Source of the DNA: Spirogloea muscicola
Taxonomy: Eukaryota; Streptophyta; Zygnematophyceae; Spirogloeales; Spirogloeaceae
NCBI GenBank assembly: GCA_009602725.1
Contig: WELB01000053.1
Span: forward strand, 411,851-438,273
DNA: 26,423 bases
Direction: 5' to 3'
Shown: positions 1 to 12,137 of the stretch, piece by piece
Layout: each line of letters opens with the position of its first letter
Numbering within the stretch: the stretch's first letter is position 1
The notes under the pieces: generated by a model
Told to the model about the DNA's origin: nothing
Database searches by the model: none
Seen by the model: only the letters and a program-made list of their open reading frames with translations
Position numbers and translations under genes: made by a program

Positions 1-2241
1 CAGTTCTTCACCACCTGCACGCTGGGCGGCGCCGTCGCCTGCGGGCCCACCCACGCCGCCGGTGCGCGCCGCCGCCGCCGCCGCCGCCGGCTCGTGGCCT
101 TGCTGCGCCCGCCATCCTGCCACGCCTCTGCAGCACCTAGCTCCTCGTGCAGCACGCCGTGCCTGCACCCAGAAAGAGGGATGCGGCTGCTGGCATGTCA
201 AGTGAAGCTGTAAAGGCCAGTCAGGTGCATGCAGAGGGTGTCCATGGCCATGTTAGCGGAGCCACAGGCTAAGGCAAGTAGGGCGCTCTCAGCACCCAAG
301 TGTCAGTAGTCAGGAGGTCAGCCGAGCTGAAGGGGGAAAGAGCAACCGCGGCTTCAGCTGCCGCGCTCACCTGCCGCCCAAAGCGCTTCGATGAGCCTTG
401 TCGTTGAGCTGAGGGACTCATGCCTGGCTCCGGGCGCCGCCTCTCTGGCTCGCGCGCGCAGTGACGCCGCTGGACATGGTCAAGACGAACATGCAGGTCG
501 GCCGTCGCGCTGCCTGTATCAGGCTCCCTTCTGCTATGCTACTCGTGTCCGCCCGACTAGCTCCGCTTTGCAAGTGGCTCGACTCCTCAGCTTGGTGTAT
601 ACACAGGCAAGCCACAATTCCATGGCAGCCTCTAGGCATAGGACAGTGGAGATAGGGTCCAACTTACGCCTCCATTCTCATACCTGCAGGCGGATCCAAT
701 TAGGTACAAGACCATCGGCAATGGCTTCAGGTGAGGGAGAGAGCAGGATCCAAGATGACATGCTCGGTGGCTGGTGCGATGCCCGCCAATTTTCAAGTGG
801 GACTGACATGATGAGCCCCAGCCCAGGATGACAGTGGCCGTGGTTATATCTCGGCAATGCTCATGCTAACGCCTGGCTCGACTGGTGAACTTCTTGGTGG
901 CAGGCTGGTGTGGGCTGAGCAGGGGCTCCCGGGCATTGTCCGTGGCTGGCTTCCCACGTTCATTGGCTATTCTTTCCAGGTCTGCTGTGGCACTCGCGTT
1001 AGCTCTTTGCGCAGTCGCTGACGATATCATGCCTGCTGCAAGATATGTTGTTGTTACCAGTAGCTGTGGAGGACAAGCCGCAACTGCAGCAGTTAAGCCT
1101 GCCTGACTGGTTTTCCTTCCAGGGGGCGTTTAAATATGGGGGTTATGAGTATTTCAAGAAGCGTTACTCGGACATGGTCGGTCCTGAGTATGCCAAGAAG
1201 TACAAGGACCTCATCTACATTGCGGGCAGTGCCTCAGCCGAGTTCTTCGCTGACATTGCCCTCTGCCCTTTTGAGGCCGTCAAGGTCGGCTGCTTGAGCT
1301 AATTAGATCATGCTTGTCAATTGCAACAAGCTTGTTGCTAGTTGACATCTCCGTGGGTTTGGCTCGCGTCAAAAGGCTGCAATATGGCTACACCATATCC
1401 ACCTCCTATCTGCTGGCTGCAGGTCCGAGTCCAGACACAGCCTGGATTCGCGCATGGCATGCACGACGGAATGCCCAAGATGATTGCGGCTGAAGGTGTG
1501 ACTGGCCTCTACAAGGGCCTCGTGCCGCTGTGGGGCAGGCAGATCCCCTACACGATCATGAAGTTCCTAACATTTGAGCGCACAGTCGAGTATATGTACA
1601 GCAATGTGGTGCCCTATCCCAAGGCCGAGTGTAGCAAGCAATACCAGGTGTGATCTCTTGTGCTCTCACCACTTCAGATTGCTGTCAGTATCGTGACTGT
1701 CGAAGTCCAAGGGGTGAACACGAACAATCCAGGAACTGATCAGGGGTGTCACTGCTGGTGCCCCACGTGGATTGCAGCTGGGTGTGAGCTTTGTGTCGGG
1801 CTACATTGCTGGCATCTTCTGCACCGTGGTTTCACAGCCTGCCGACAATATTGTATCGCTCATGAATAAAGGGCCTGGCCTTTCTGCTGGCGATGCTATT
1901 AAGCAGGTTTGGCTCACGCTTCCTTTAAGGTCACGCAGCTGAGATAAAGTGGTTGAATGGATGATGATGATGTCATCAGAGGCGTGTCCCTTTGTTGATC
2001 TCCTCATGTGGTTGCAGACGGATATTTGCTGCTTATTGCTGCTGAGAACGCCCATTTTCTTTTGCAGCTGGGTCTGCAGAAGCTCTTCACACGTGGCCTG
2101 CCGCTGAGGCTGGTCCAGATTGGAACACTGACGGGCCTCCAGTGGGCGATCTACGACACTGTGAAGGTAGTTTCAGGCATTCCTACCTCAGGAGACGTAG
2201 ACAAGGTGGACGCTAGGCATGAGGTCGTGCCCGCCCAGTGA
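1..2241 (+). CDS. Mitochondrial phosphate carrier (SLC25A3/PHT3-type), 5'-partial
   Basis: Inner-membrane carrier that imports inorganic phosphate into the mitochondrial matrix for ATP synthesis. Eight exons join in phase: 1-61, 462-496, 690-730, 904-979, 1123-1284, 1423-1647, 1778-1906, 2068-2241. The first exon is cut by the window edge, so the N-terminus (targeting region and start) is missing. Visible family landmarks are [15 protein letters not shown] followed by [12 protein letters not shown] (first carrier signature Px[DE]xx[KR]), then [40 protein letters not shown] (second signature), [33 protein letters not shown] (third, diverged signature) and [20 protein letters not shown]. All three repeats of the carrier fold are at least partly present and no frameshift is seen. 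The C-terminus ends in VVPAQ. The order and length match plant/algal phosphate carriers. Intron 1 carries a retroelement fragment. Its 3' end faces the kinesin gene. Confidence 0.93.
66..90. repeat. (GCC)n triplet repeat in carrier intron 1
   Basis: Short run of GCC/CCG triplets just inside intron 1 of the phosphate carrier gene, starting a few bases after the GT donor at 62. Similar GC-rich triplet runs occur at 20.79-20.83 kb and 21.0-21.08 kb, so they are a general feature of this genome. Confidence 0.8.
181..350 (-). mobile_element. 5'-truncated retroelement 3' end inside carrier intron 1
   Basis: This stretch matches 12704-12865 over most of its length, for example the shared blocks GGAGCCACAGGCTA and GAGCAACC in the same order. 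Read on the minus strand it encodes only the last residues of the element's protein (VALS, then [11 protein letters not shown] and a stop), followed by the same 3' flank as the 12.7-kb copy. Similarity stops upstream of that, so the copy is severely 5'-truncated, as expected for insertions made by target-primed reverse transcription of non-LTR elements. It lies entirely within an intron, and the carrier's splice junctions are intact. Confidence 0.6.
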
Positions 2242-4099
2242 GCTTCATTCCGCTCGGTTGACAGCCACAACAGCAGCTCTTGTGAAGCCAGGCAGCCGGA
2301 TAATGCGGCCAGGAAATGGTGGCGACAAGCCATGCGCAAGCATGGCAGATCCACTGAGGCAGCTTTGCCGGCGGCCTTGTGCTGCAGCATAGTATGGCCG
2401 CGGTAGTCTCCCGTAGCTCTGTAGCCATGTGGTATTCAAAGTTGCCGGTCCCTGTTCCTGACTGCACCATCAGCGACGGCAAAAGTGACCTCAACAAGCA
2501 GCCGCCACCAGCCACGGTCGGCGCAAGCCAGGCTGAAGCATGCAGCCGGTGGCCCTCCGGCGCAGCCACTGTCAGCTGCGCGGCCCTGGGCAGGCACGTG
2601 ATGCCGGAGCGCCCGGCAGCGAAGCCAGGCCCTCCGGCCTAGCGCTCCACCCCAGGTCCCCACCCCCTTGCCTTTGTACATTGGCCGCTCAGCCCCTTTA
2701 TTTACACGCTGGTGCCACTGGTCAGTATTTCTGCAGCAAGCTCAGGCCCATGCTCTGCACCAGGAAAACAACCACCAAACAGCTGGGTGTGCTCTAGCAC
2801 GGCAGGGGTTCTTGGACCCTGCCATCCAGTATCCTGGCATTGGGTACCTTTACATGCTGACCAACAGATTCGAGCAACAGCAGCCGGCGGCCTGCATCCG
2901 TTGTTGTGATGGCTTCTGGCAGAGAAGAAGCATTCCAGGAGAAGGCGGTGGCTGTGAAAGGCCAGCCAGTTCGATTTAACAAGGTGCAAAGGGGCCCGAA
3001 AACCAAATCACTCGTATAGCAAGTGGGTGCTATGGGCGGCCACCCAACAACTGCTGTTTATGAAGCCTTGCCTTTAGACCCCATCGCTCTGGCCCGTCAC
3101 TTGAACACTCTGTACTCCCGTTTCCATGCGCGTTGTGAGATGTGCTTCCGGCTGAGATAGCTCGCCAGCTACGTGTCTGTCGGTCTTGCCTGTCACCAGC
3201 GTGCTCAGGCACATGCTCTGCCCCAGATAATTGGACGAGCTTTCTAGTTGGTGGCAGAGGGGCTTATAGTCTGCTGGTTGATGCGTCAGTCAGTGCCCTT
3301 GACGTGCTGACCCGTGGCTACTGAGCAAGTCAACAAAACAGCACGCGAGTACAATAGGATATGTGCCTGCCTGTGAGCTTCGGCTACTCTGGCCCTCCAT
3401 CACCCACTATCCGCTTTGCCTTTGTATGTCATCACGGTAGCTGCTTCTTTTTGGCTGCGGTTTGTGAATGGCAAACCACTCAACAGCCTTCAGTGACAAC
3501 CTTCAATGACATGTATTGTATGTGGGTACACAGCATGCCCAGACGAGCAGCCAGTGGCACCGATCCCCCTCAGATTTTCAATATGGCTGCCTCCGTTTCA
3601 TCATTCCTGCAGCTGTTTCTCTGTTCCTCATCTCTTTACTTACAAGGCAGCCACAGCTGAGTTACCGGCTAATTGGTGACCCCCCTTGATCAGGAGCGCC
3701 AAACGTGTTGATGGTGAGGTCTGAGATGAAAGCAATTTGTAGACACTGAGAGCTCAAGTTCTTGGCACGGCACATTGGACTTGTTCCGGGCTATTCTTCA
3801 AGACATCTTGCAGCCCCGCCTGGAAATCTCAAGCACTGGACATGCAATCTCAGTGCTTATCAGTCAAGCATTGGTCAATCACAAGTCACTTGAGTGCAGC
3901 ACCTGCAGTCGATGAAGCTTGACACAAATCTGCGCACCACAACTACTTGTTGCGGCAAGAAGTGCTCATTGTCGTGGATGTGATGCTGCATGGAGCCCGA
4001 CAAGCTGTGCATGCCTCCTAAGACTGTCATGGGCAAAGCTTGGCCTGCCTAGCACACAGCTGCTTGTCACAATGGGCTACTTTCAACATGTTTGTCAAC
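2242..4099. other. Convergent 3' flank between carrier and kinesin genes
   Basis: About 1.9 kb between the stop codon of the phosphate carrier (+) and the stop codon of the kinesin (-). Several open frames of 60-118 codons occur on both strands, but none shows splice continuity, family motifs or coherent composition. I read it as two 3' UTRs plus spacer. No TGTAA was seen on the plus strand downstream of the carrier stop; one lies on the minus strand at 3644-3640. Confidence 0.6.
3640..3644 (-). terminator. Candidate TGTAA polyadenylation signal of the kinesin gene
   Basis: The minus strand reads TGTAA about 455 bases beyond the kinesin stop codon. TGTAA is the usual poly(A) signal of many chlorophyte algae. 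A five-base match alone is weak evidence. Confidence 0.3.
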
Positions 4100-7000
4100 T
4101 TAGTCATCAGCCCAGTCAGGGTGGACCAGCAGGTCACCTTGGCCAGCTTTGTTGGTCGTATTTTCCTTGTCAGCGAGCTGCTGGGAAGTCCAGGCAACAG
4201 GCCCCTTGAGCACATATCTAGGCTTAGATTCCACTGCCAGCTCTCTCTGGAGGGTTGTGACCCAGCCTGCCTCTGCTTGCTGGTCATCACTGGACTTCCT
4301 AACGACTGTAGGTGCATGACTGGATATCTGCTTAGGGTGAATATGAGCATTTATACCAACTCTGGTCGCAGGCAAGGGGAGTGAAGCCCTCAGGGAATCA
4401 GACCTAACATGTGGACTGCTTCGAGATGAAGCTCGCCGCTGGCTGACACGCGTATGCCGAAGCCTGGGAGAAGGTGAAGGAGGGCAAGGAATTTCCTCCA
4501 AGGTGGCACTTGAAGTACTGTCCATGGCTTGGCTGCTTTCACTTGGGGTCCGGCCACAAGTGGCAGGTGGTGCAGGCAAGGCTGGAACTGGCGTGGTGTT
4601 CGGCGCGCCAGCGGTGGCAAAAGATTTGGAAGTGGAACTGCATTTCGGGTTTGCCATAGAGCCCAGCTGCAGCTGCTGCGGCTTGGAAGCTGACGGCATA
4701 CAGCCTTTCCTCGCGCCCTTCCTCAAGGATGCAAGGGGAACAGCTACCTGCAGGAAAGCATCATGATTACTGCATATCCACCCATGGACACAAAAGTTGA
4801 GCAATGACAGGTGACAGAAGTGGGCCTTCACGTCCTGCCCATAACTGTCACATTCACAGAGCAGAAAAGTGGTGTGCTGCGAAGCAAGGCTGCAGTTTCT
4901 TACCTGATTCACGTCAATGGCACCCAAAGGCTGCCGGAGGAGACCTCCACCCCGCCGTTGGCCCTCTTCAGTTTGAATGGGTTCCTCTGTTGTCCTGTCA
5001 GGCCTTTCTGACAGGCCCTCCTTAATGGCCTTCTCCAGCCTCTCAGCATGCACTGCCAGCTTTGCAGTAACCAGCTGCCGCTGCCGCAACTTGTCGACAT
5101 CGGCATCCTGCAGCATTCGCTCTGTGAAAGTGGCTGGATGCAAGGTCTGGGTTACGTCCAAGGCCTCCATGGCTGCAGCAAGGTCCAGAGAGGCAGCCGT
5201 GGCCTCTGCGGAGGGGTCCACCTGCAGTGCTGGCCTGTTGATGCAGCGGTTGCCCCCGCAGTTGCACTGGGGGCTACACCAGTCTCCCTTGCTTTTACAC
5301 GCACACTTGCGGCTGCACTTTCCCGCACAAGAACACCCAGCAGCCGGCCCAGCCTCAGCCAGCTGGACCTGCACAGCTGTCCTACTATCCTGGCATTCCA
5401 CCGCAGATTGCTGCACGCTGCATTTGTCACCTTTGTGCTCAGCTCTGGAACAGGACCCTAGGGTGTTTCCCTTCTGATGGCTTTGCCTTAGGTCGTCCTG
5501 AGCTTGCTGATGCTTTCTTGTGCTTGGTAGGTAGTCAGGGTCCTGCAAGTCACTGCTGCCTCCATCACTTGCTTCAGAATCCACCTCAAGCTCTCCAGTA
5601 TCGAACCTCCGTTTCCGTGTTGGTCGAGTACGCTGCAATGTTGAGACGTTTGAGTACCAGGCATCAGACACGAGCCTCTGCTCGAGTTGCTAATAAAAGC
5701 AGTTCCAGCGCAAGCTGCAACATTTCTTACCTGCCACAAGATACTCTTTGATTCATCTTGAGTAGTAGTAGAAGAAGCTGTTGGGTTGTCGGTCATGTGC
5801 AACATCGTCTCAAGGCCCTTGTTGATTGCCATAGCAGGCCCACCCTGCAAAAATTTTGTCAGCGCCTGTCACTATGTTGCCAAGGTACAATCGCTTGTGG
5901 GAAGCAGTCATGAGTTAGACATGCTGTCGTGGTACCTGGTCAGCCTCTCTAAGAGCCACGGCAACAGCACTCTCGGCATACAATTTCCTTTGCTCCAAGC
6001 TGGTACACCTCTGCTTGCTTATTGTCAACTTCTCAGTCAGCCTGGCCACTGTGCAATGCAAGCTTTCCATGACGTCTTCTTGGTCTCTAAGTTGGCACCT
6101 GCATCCGATTTCTGGCTTGTCAGCTTGCAGTCTTACTTGATCCAGGCATCTACTGTTCAAGGGTTCTCATCACTAGCCTTCACATCTGCAAACAGTACGT
6201 TTGTACACCACCTGGCAGCAGAAGTGGCCTCGAACATGTGTTGAAGCAGCCCTCTGGCATCTCCAAAGGTTCGCACCCTTTGCCAGCGCAACCGCGAGGA
6301 GTCCAAGGAGCTTCTGTCCCTCTCTTCTGCCTCTGCCAACTGCTGTTGCATCTCTAGAATTGCAGCACTACTTTGCTGGATGGCTCCATGCAGTGCAGCC
6401 AACCTAGCCTGCTTTCCCCTTGGAGAGAGGGGAGAGGGCTTGGTGCTGGGAATCAGCCAACCAATGGAAAATCAGTGATCTATGCTGTGACAATCATCAT
6501 GCTGCTGTTTGCAATGGTCCGTCATCATTTGCGACCAGTTCCGCTGACCATTCGTACCCGTATGTAGTATGGCATTTATATGAGTGGAGCACCAGATGCT
6601 CACCTTGTGGCAGGACTGCCAGGACGCCATGAAGCCAAGTCTCCTTTGCCTGAATCCACCTGCCTAAGCTCATCAATCTCCTTGCCAAGAGCCGCTCGCC
6701 TGTCACGCAGACCGATGAAGATTAGATAGTCCACCTTTTCCCACTACTTGGCCATCCCACTACTTGGCCACTACAAGGTACAATGTAATATGGCCTTGTG
6801 GTCTTTGAATATTGTCAAGAAGGCCAGTCTGGTCTCAGATAGGTGTCATGAGTTGACGTGCATGAGTAGCGCAGTCGTCCAACCTCTCTGCTTCTTTCCT
6901 CATGGCTTTCCGCACATCGTATATGCTCACAATCAGTGACAGCTCTCGGTCGAGCCAAGACCTCAAGCTGCTTTCTCCAACAATTCCTCCACCTACAACA

Positions 7001-10000
7001 GTTTCCTGCATAGTTGTAGTGACATTCTTCATAGCTCTACGGCTTTCTAAGACGTCCTTGAGTCTCTTCGTGGCCATTGCTGCCTCCTCTGTCTTTCTTT
7101 GTAGAACCTGCAAGGTCAGACCATCATCTGTCAAGTCACAACGCCTGACAAGAATCGTTCAGTACAGCATAGAACAGAAGGTTGCTGGTATCATGCTGCA
7201 CATTTGATCGAGGAAGACTAGGTACACATTGTTGTCAGTCTGCCTCACTAAGTCTCTGCAGCTCTTGCAATTACCACTCTTTGGCGTTGATGGATGGCCT
7301 GCAACTTATGCATCTCATACTCATTCCTCCTTCCCTCCTTTCGTAGCTGCTCAATACCTCAGCATTTCCTTTTGTGAGCACACTTGTCAGGTTTGGATCC
7401 AACTGCCAGCCTCTTGACATTCTGAAGGTGGTACCAGATAGTACTAAGAACTAATCTTCTGTTGTTGTTGTATCATCAAGTGGCACACGTTCAAGCTAAC
7501 CTGCAACACTTCTTTCTCCCGTGCTTGCTTCCAAAGAAAAAATTGCTCAGCTTCCTGCTTTATTTTGCGTTGCAATTGCACCTGCAGGCAGCAGGATATC
7601 ACAAACGAGTCAGCTTATATTATCCATCTCGCAATCCTGTCACAGTAGTATCACTGCCCTTTTACCTCGTCCATGATTTATTGAAGACTAAGAATAGATC
7701 TAACATGAACAAGAACCCTCACCTTTTGCTGCTTAATGCGAAGGATGTCTTCATTCAGGTGCTTGGCGAGCTCCTCGCTTCGTTGCTTTTGCCGAAGCAG
7801 CACAGCCTGGCCTTCTTGCCTTCGTCTCAACTCTTCAATCTGGGACAGGGCAACAGACTTCTGATGTTACAAGCTAGTACTACAACCGCAGCTGATATGA
7901 GAAGTTGATGTGTAGGATGGATGATTGTCACCTGCTTCTCCAAGCTGACAACTTTCAGTCGGTATGCCTCTTGTAGCTTCTTTGCCTGCTCATCGGAGCT
8001 GGACATCATGTACTCAATGTCGGCAACAAGCCTATCTCGCTCTTTCTGCATGTTCAAGTTGTATACAGTTAATTAGGTGGAGAGCAACACTTAAGATCAG
8101 AATATACAAGATCTCCTAGGTCAAGGTAGGTCCTTCGACCTTGCAATTTGATGCCAATGCTACATGTACTTACCAGGAGGATCTTCTTCTCCTCTTCCAT
8201 TTCCTGTAACTTCCTCTCATACGCTTGACGCAAGGGTAGTGACCGTCCATCTCTTGCAAAGCTTCGCATCTGTTCCTGCAAAACGGCTAGTCAGAATGAG
8301 ACACCTCCTCTGGTAGGTCATGCACAGTACATTCTCAGGCATTTGTGAAGTTGTGGAGTGAGCCAACAGAGCGCAAATAAAGACCTCTTTCTCCTCCAAC
8401 TTCTCATTCAGCTCCTGGAGCTCTTGACCGTATCGAGTTTGAGAGAGCGAGTGCTCCATCTCGGCAGCTTGAGCCACCGCTTCGTCCTCCTCAACTGTCA
8501 GAAACAGCACGATCAACAGTTAATGGTAGTACAGGTAAGTATGTACCTGCATCAGGCACAGCTGCACCTTCAGTTGAGGTAAGGGTATGCCTGATATGAC
8601 ATATACAACCTCAATAAGACACGCACCTGTGCTCCCAAGGCATACATCTTCACTAATCAGCACACCAAATGACTCTGCAGCTGGATCCCCAGTAGAAGTA
8701 GTTTGCACTGGTCTTGTGTCTGATCTGTGTGAATCAAATTTAGTAGCTGAAGTTTGCTTCAGTTGCCGAACAGTGGCCTCCAGCTCTTGAATGCGAGCCA
8801 GTTGGTTGTGCAGCAGACTCTGCTGCCCTGCATCTTCTTGTCCCCTCACTTCTGGTAATAGCAACCTCAAGCGGTCCCGCTCCACCTGAAGCAGAAGAGC
8901 TCGGCCGTCGATTGGAGAAGACTGAATGCTTGGTAGATCAACATCTTGAGCGCATGACGAGCCCATGGATGCACTACTAGGCTTGAGAATACATGGCCCG
9001 CACGACTTACCTGAGCAGCAAGGGCCTTCTGCGACTCTACTTTTGCCGTCTCCTTTGCAGCTATGAGCTCCTGGCAGGCGTCAGCTTTGGTAGCCTCGAG
9101 CCACTGGATATGCTGGCGCAACAAAAGCACCTCCTGCTGAGAGCTCCCTGCTGCCCTAGAGCACATAAGCTCTGCCTGCATCATTTGGAGCTGCTGGCGC
9201 AACCTGTGAAGCTCTGCTGCAGCCGGATCTCTGTTCACCTGTTTGCATAAATCATTGAACTTTAATGATGTTACCAATGCCTCAGTGGTAGCACAACTCA
9301 CTGGCTTACCCCATCCATTCTGACGTGGCTTTTCTGCTCTGCAACTCAGGCACATTACAGTGAGATATGAAGATGGACATTGCTCTTTGGTCATCCAGCA
9401 CAGATGCAAGAGAGAAGCAGCCCATCATGCTGGAGCACTGGAACTCACCAGTGGTTTGTTTTGAATATTCCTTGCTCTGTTGGCGTATTTCAGAGTATTT
9501 AGGCTCTCTTCCATATTGATGTCGGCTGGACTTACACAAGCTGCACTGACAGACATGCAAGACACATACAGCTTGTCATTGGGAAGGTATAGGCCTTACA
9601 CCCTGCCTGAATGATCAAGCCGCTGACTTGACTGCAGTCCTTACCTATCATGACTGTCCGACTGTTGCCTCCCAGAGAGTCCTGTAATGTCAATTGCGCC
9701 AAATTTAGATCAATATAGAAAGTAATTACAGTGTCCTGAGAAAGTACGTGTATGTATCCAATAGATTGAACGCTTCTGCAATTGGAATGATAGAGTCGTT
9801 GTCAATCTCTTACTAGTTCCATGAGATGGGTGCTTGCACCGCTGTACCTGCAAAAGACGCGTAAGCTTGCTGTCACGGTATGGAACGTGGCCACCCTCCT
9901 TGTACCGCTTCTCGTCACCAAGAGCACTGATAACATTCCCAAGTGCTAGGAGGCCCTTGTTGATATGTATACCTGCATTCAGATTGTCGCGTCAAGAGGC

Positions 10001-11896
10001 AACCAAACCTCTTGCTGCAATACGCTCTGGGTGTACAGCACAGCTGTCAATATTGCACTGCTGACATACATACCTTCTTGAAGGCGATTGCCGTCGACCT
10101 TAGTCCGCTTCATCCTCTCAGACCCAGCGAGGTCAACAAGATGGAGCTTTGCACATAAGAAGTCCTCACACACTCCATCTGGGCTATCATCGTTCGGCAT
10201 GGCTTCCCATTTCCGCCGCTGCTCAAGGACCACAGTGAAAATAGCATGCGACCGACTGCATTGTACGACGGAAAATGAGGGTGACCAGGTTAGCATGACG
10301 AGGCCATGGATGTGGCAACAGGGCCGTGACCATTAAAGCAACGGACATCGGCCTGCTGAAAGCACGCACAGCTTTGATGCTTATACATGTTGATGTCTTA
10401 CAGTCGTGCCACACAAGCACTCCCCACTCACCTCGAGGTTGCATTCATGCCAGTGCTACCAGTCGCTCTGCATAAAGAACCCTGCTCAAGGCATGCAGCC
10501 ATTTCGTCTGCAGAACATACATCCACTTCATTAACTCCTGCAAGTGTTATCCCTCGCTGTGCTGTTTCACGGATGCTGAGTGGCGGTCTCCCTGTAGTCT
10601 TCGCGTGCGCTGATCCAAGTGGTATGCCACAGCTGCCTGAGCTGCTGGTGCAGACAGCACTGTCGAGCAAGTCCCTAATTTCCTCCTTGTGTATCTGCAG
10701 GTAGTAGGGGACGAGGTTGACTGTTTGCAGCACATAGATTGTTGTACCCTTGTGATGCAACTCCTGCCATTATGAATCAGCAACCTCTTGCTGGACAGTC
10801 CTGGCAGTTCTTGACGTTCTATGAATGGTTTATCCAGCACCTGCTCATGGGGACACTCGCCCTACCTCAATGTAGGAGACTCGTATTTGGAATTCCACTT
10901 TGTCCTCCTTCTCGGCCACTTTCTGAAAGAGTGTCTTCATGACCTGTGGTATGATCCCCTCCGAAGCACCTCCTACAGCATAGGCCGTTCCCATGGTGTA
11001 GGTCTTGCCAGACCCTGTCTGAAGGTTTCCACCATGGATGTATACAACAACGAAAGTTAGTATTGTCTCGACTGCACCAGCTTCAGAGCAGTCGGGCCCT
11101 GCAGTTGCACAATCAGCATTGCTCCTTGATAGCGAAGATGGGTAAATTTGCCAAGCAGTCTCGTGGCAACTGTGTGTAGCAAGGTTGACGCCTCTGTACG
11201 ACGCTTTCCTTTTACTACTGGTGAGGTCAAAAAGAGGGCTAACATATTGCGAGCAACAAGATCTGCCCTCCTGGGCCCCTGCATATGCACAAACACGGAA
11301 AGGGCCAAAGATCGCCGATACTAGCTTTACAGCTGCAAGGGCTGGTGCAAGCACACAAGCGCGCACCTGTCCATAGGCAAGGACAGTGGCATTGTAACCC
11401 GCGAAGAGGCCGTCCACCAGGGGCAAGACGCACTCGTCAAAAAGATTTGAGGGAGGAGACCCGCGGCCGCCGTAGACATGATCGAAAGTGAAGGCCTTGT
11501 CGGGCGGCACCTGGACCTGAACCCCGAGGACGCGCAGTGCAGGGGCCATCGGCCACAGAGGTGAGCTCAGCATTAACGCGACGGCCCAGCTCAACGAAGG
11601 GGCTGCAGCACGGCAGCAGGGACGGGCACAGCGCCGGTCGCAGCAAGGGAGTCCCAGGCGGCTTGACTAGCGGCACCTGTGCTTCCACGGAGACTGATTG
11701 CCAATACATCCTGCTATACCTGGTGCTCGCCAGGCGTCACCGAGAGGCACTGCTGGCACTTGGCGGCGCGCTCCTGCGCGATGAGCGGGCGCACGTGAAC
11801 GGCCACCTTGACGGCGGCCTGCAGCCACGACGGCGCGGCGGCGGAGCCGGCGGCGGCGTCGTCTGGACCGCCGCCGCCTTTCGCGGCGGCGACCAT
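4100..11896 (-). CDS. Kinesin-4 family motor (KIF4/chromokinesin type), complete, 23 exons
   Basis: ATP-driven microtubule motor; kinesin-4 proteins act on the central spindle and chromosomes, and in plants also in transport. Exons joined in phase: 11896-11720, 11516-11367, 11018-10866, 10694-10432, 10255-10074, 9972-9848, 9681-9645, 9540-9449, 9238-9011, 8885-8627, 8494-8385, 8275-8174, 8045-7932, 7860-7723, 7581-7501, 7346-7275, 7107-6884, 6699-6604, 6418-6212, 6098-5936, 5844-5731, 5632-4904, 4747-4100 (4464 nt, about 1487 aa). Motor about 29-393: P-loop GQTGSGKT (108-115), switch I SSRSH (247-251), switch II DLAGSE (289-294), then [20 protein letters not shown]. Coiled coil about 394-991 includes the kinesin-4 stretch [17 protein letters not shown] nine-cysteine domain lies at about 1129-1162, followed by a Ser/Pro-rich tail ending VHPDWADD. 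The start was chosen at ATG 11896-11894 (context GCCGCCATGG), the last ATG before the motor. Upstream ATGs in the same frame cannot be excluded. Confidence 0.93.
5200..5345 (-). other. Kinesin-4 cysteine-rich domain (within exon 22)
   Basis: The protein reads [18 protein letters not shown], then [17 protein letters not shown]. Nine cysteines fall in a CxC-x3-C-x3-CxC-x6-C-x3-CxC-x4-C pattern. This matches the C-terminal Cys-rich domain of KIF4-type kinesins, related to CXC/tesmin repeats; the animal protein is reported to bind an iron-sulfur cluster there. The domain places the gene in the KIF4 branch rather than KIF7/27 or KIF21. An acidic run with a DPDYLP motif precedes it. Confidence 0.85.
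8547..8567 (-). other. Possible 15- or 21-nt microexon of the kinesin gene
   Basis: Between exons 10 and 11 the minus strand has AAG|GTGCAG|CTGTGCCTGATGCAG|GTACAT. Starting at 8567 (21 nt) or 8561 (15 nt) and ending at 8547, either form keeps the phase 1-to-phase 1 join and would insert a short A/V/P/D-rich peptide before EEDEAVAQ. Skipping it is also in frame, so transcript data are needed to decide. Confidence 0.35.
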
Positions 11897-12137
11897 GGCG
11901 GCCGTGAGCAGGGCTGCGCAGGCGTCGGCGCGGGCGCCGCCGCCGCCGACGCCGCCGGCGGCGGCCACGGGGCTGGCGCGGAGAGGCTTTCGAAGGGCTG
12001 GGGAACGGTCACCTGCAGCCCCGCCGGGGGCTGGTGTGACGGCAGCCACCACAGAGGCCCGTTCCGTGAAGAGACTCGTCCAGTAGAGGGCGACGGCTGT
12101 GATAAAAGAAAAGCGCGGCCAGATTGACTGGTGGCTG

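Noticed and set aside
391-831. 146-codon plus-strand ORF over carrier exons 2-3
   Set aside because: It is in a different frame from the conserved carrier exons and reads through their introns; a shadow frame.
2242-3660. Several 60-118 codon ORFs between carrier and kinesin genes
   Set aside because: They overlap each other on both strands, with no motif, splice continuity or consistent codon pattern.
5113-5430. CXC (tesmin/TSO1) transcription factor as a separate gene
   Set aside because: The cysteine-rich exon joins in phase to the coiled-coil exons of the kinesin, and this domain is known at the end of KIF4-type kinesins.
4977-5477. 166- and 137-codon plus-strand ORFs opposite the kinesin exon 22
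   Set aside because: Antisense shadows of a GC-biased coding exon; the minus strand carries the conserved cysteine-rich domain.
7462-7908. 148-codon plus-strand ORF with a Leu-rich, membrane-like look
   Set aside because: Antisense to kinesin exons 14-15, whose minus-strand frame matches kinesin-4 coiled coil; CTT/TTG content creates false hydrophobicity.
11537-12127. 196-codon plus-strand ORF rich in Arg, Gly and Ala opposite kinesin exon 1
   Set aside because: Shadow of the Gly/Ala-rich leader and the GC-rich 5' region; no family motif.
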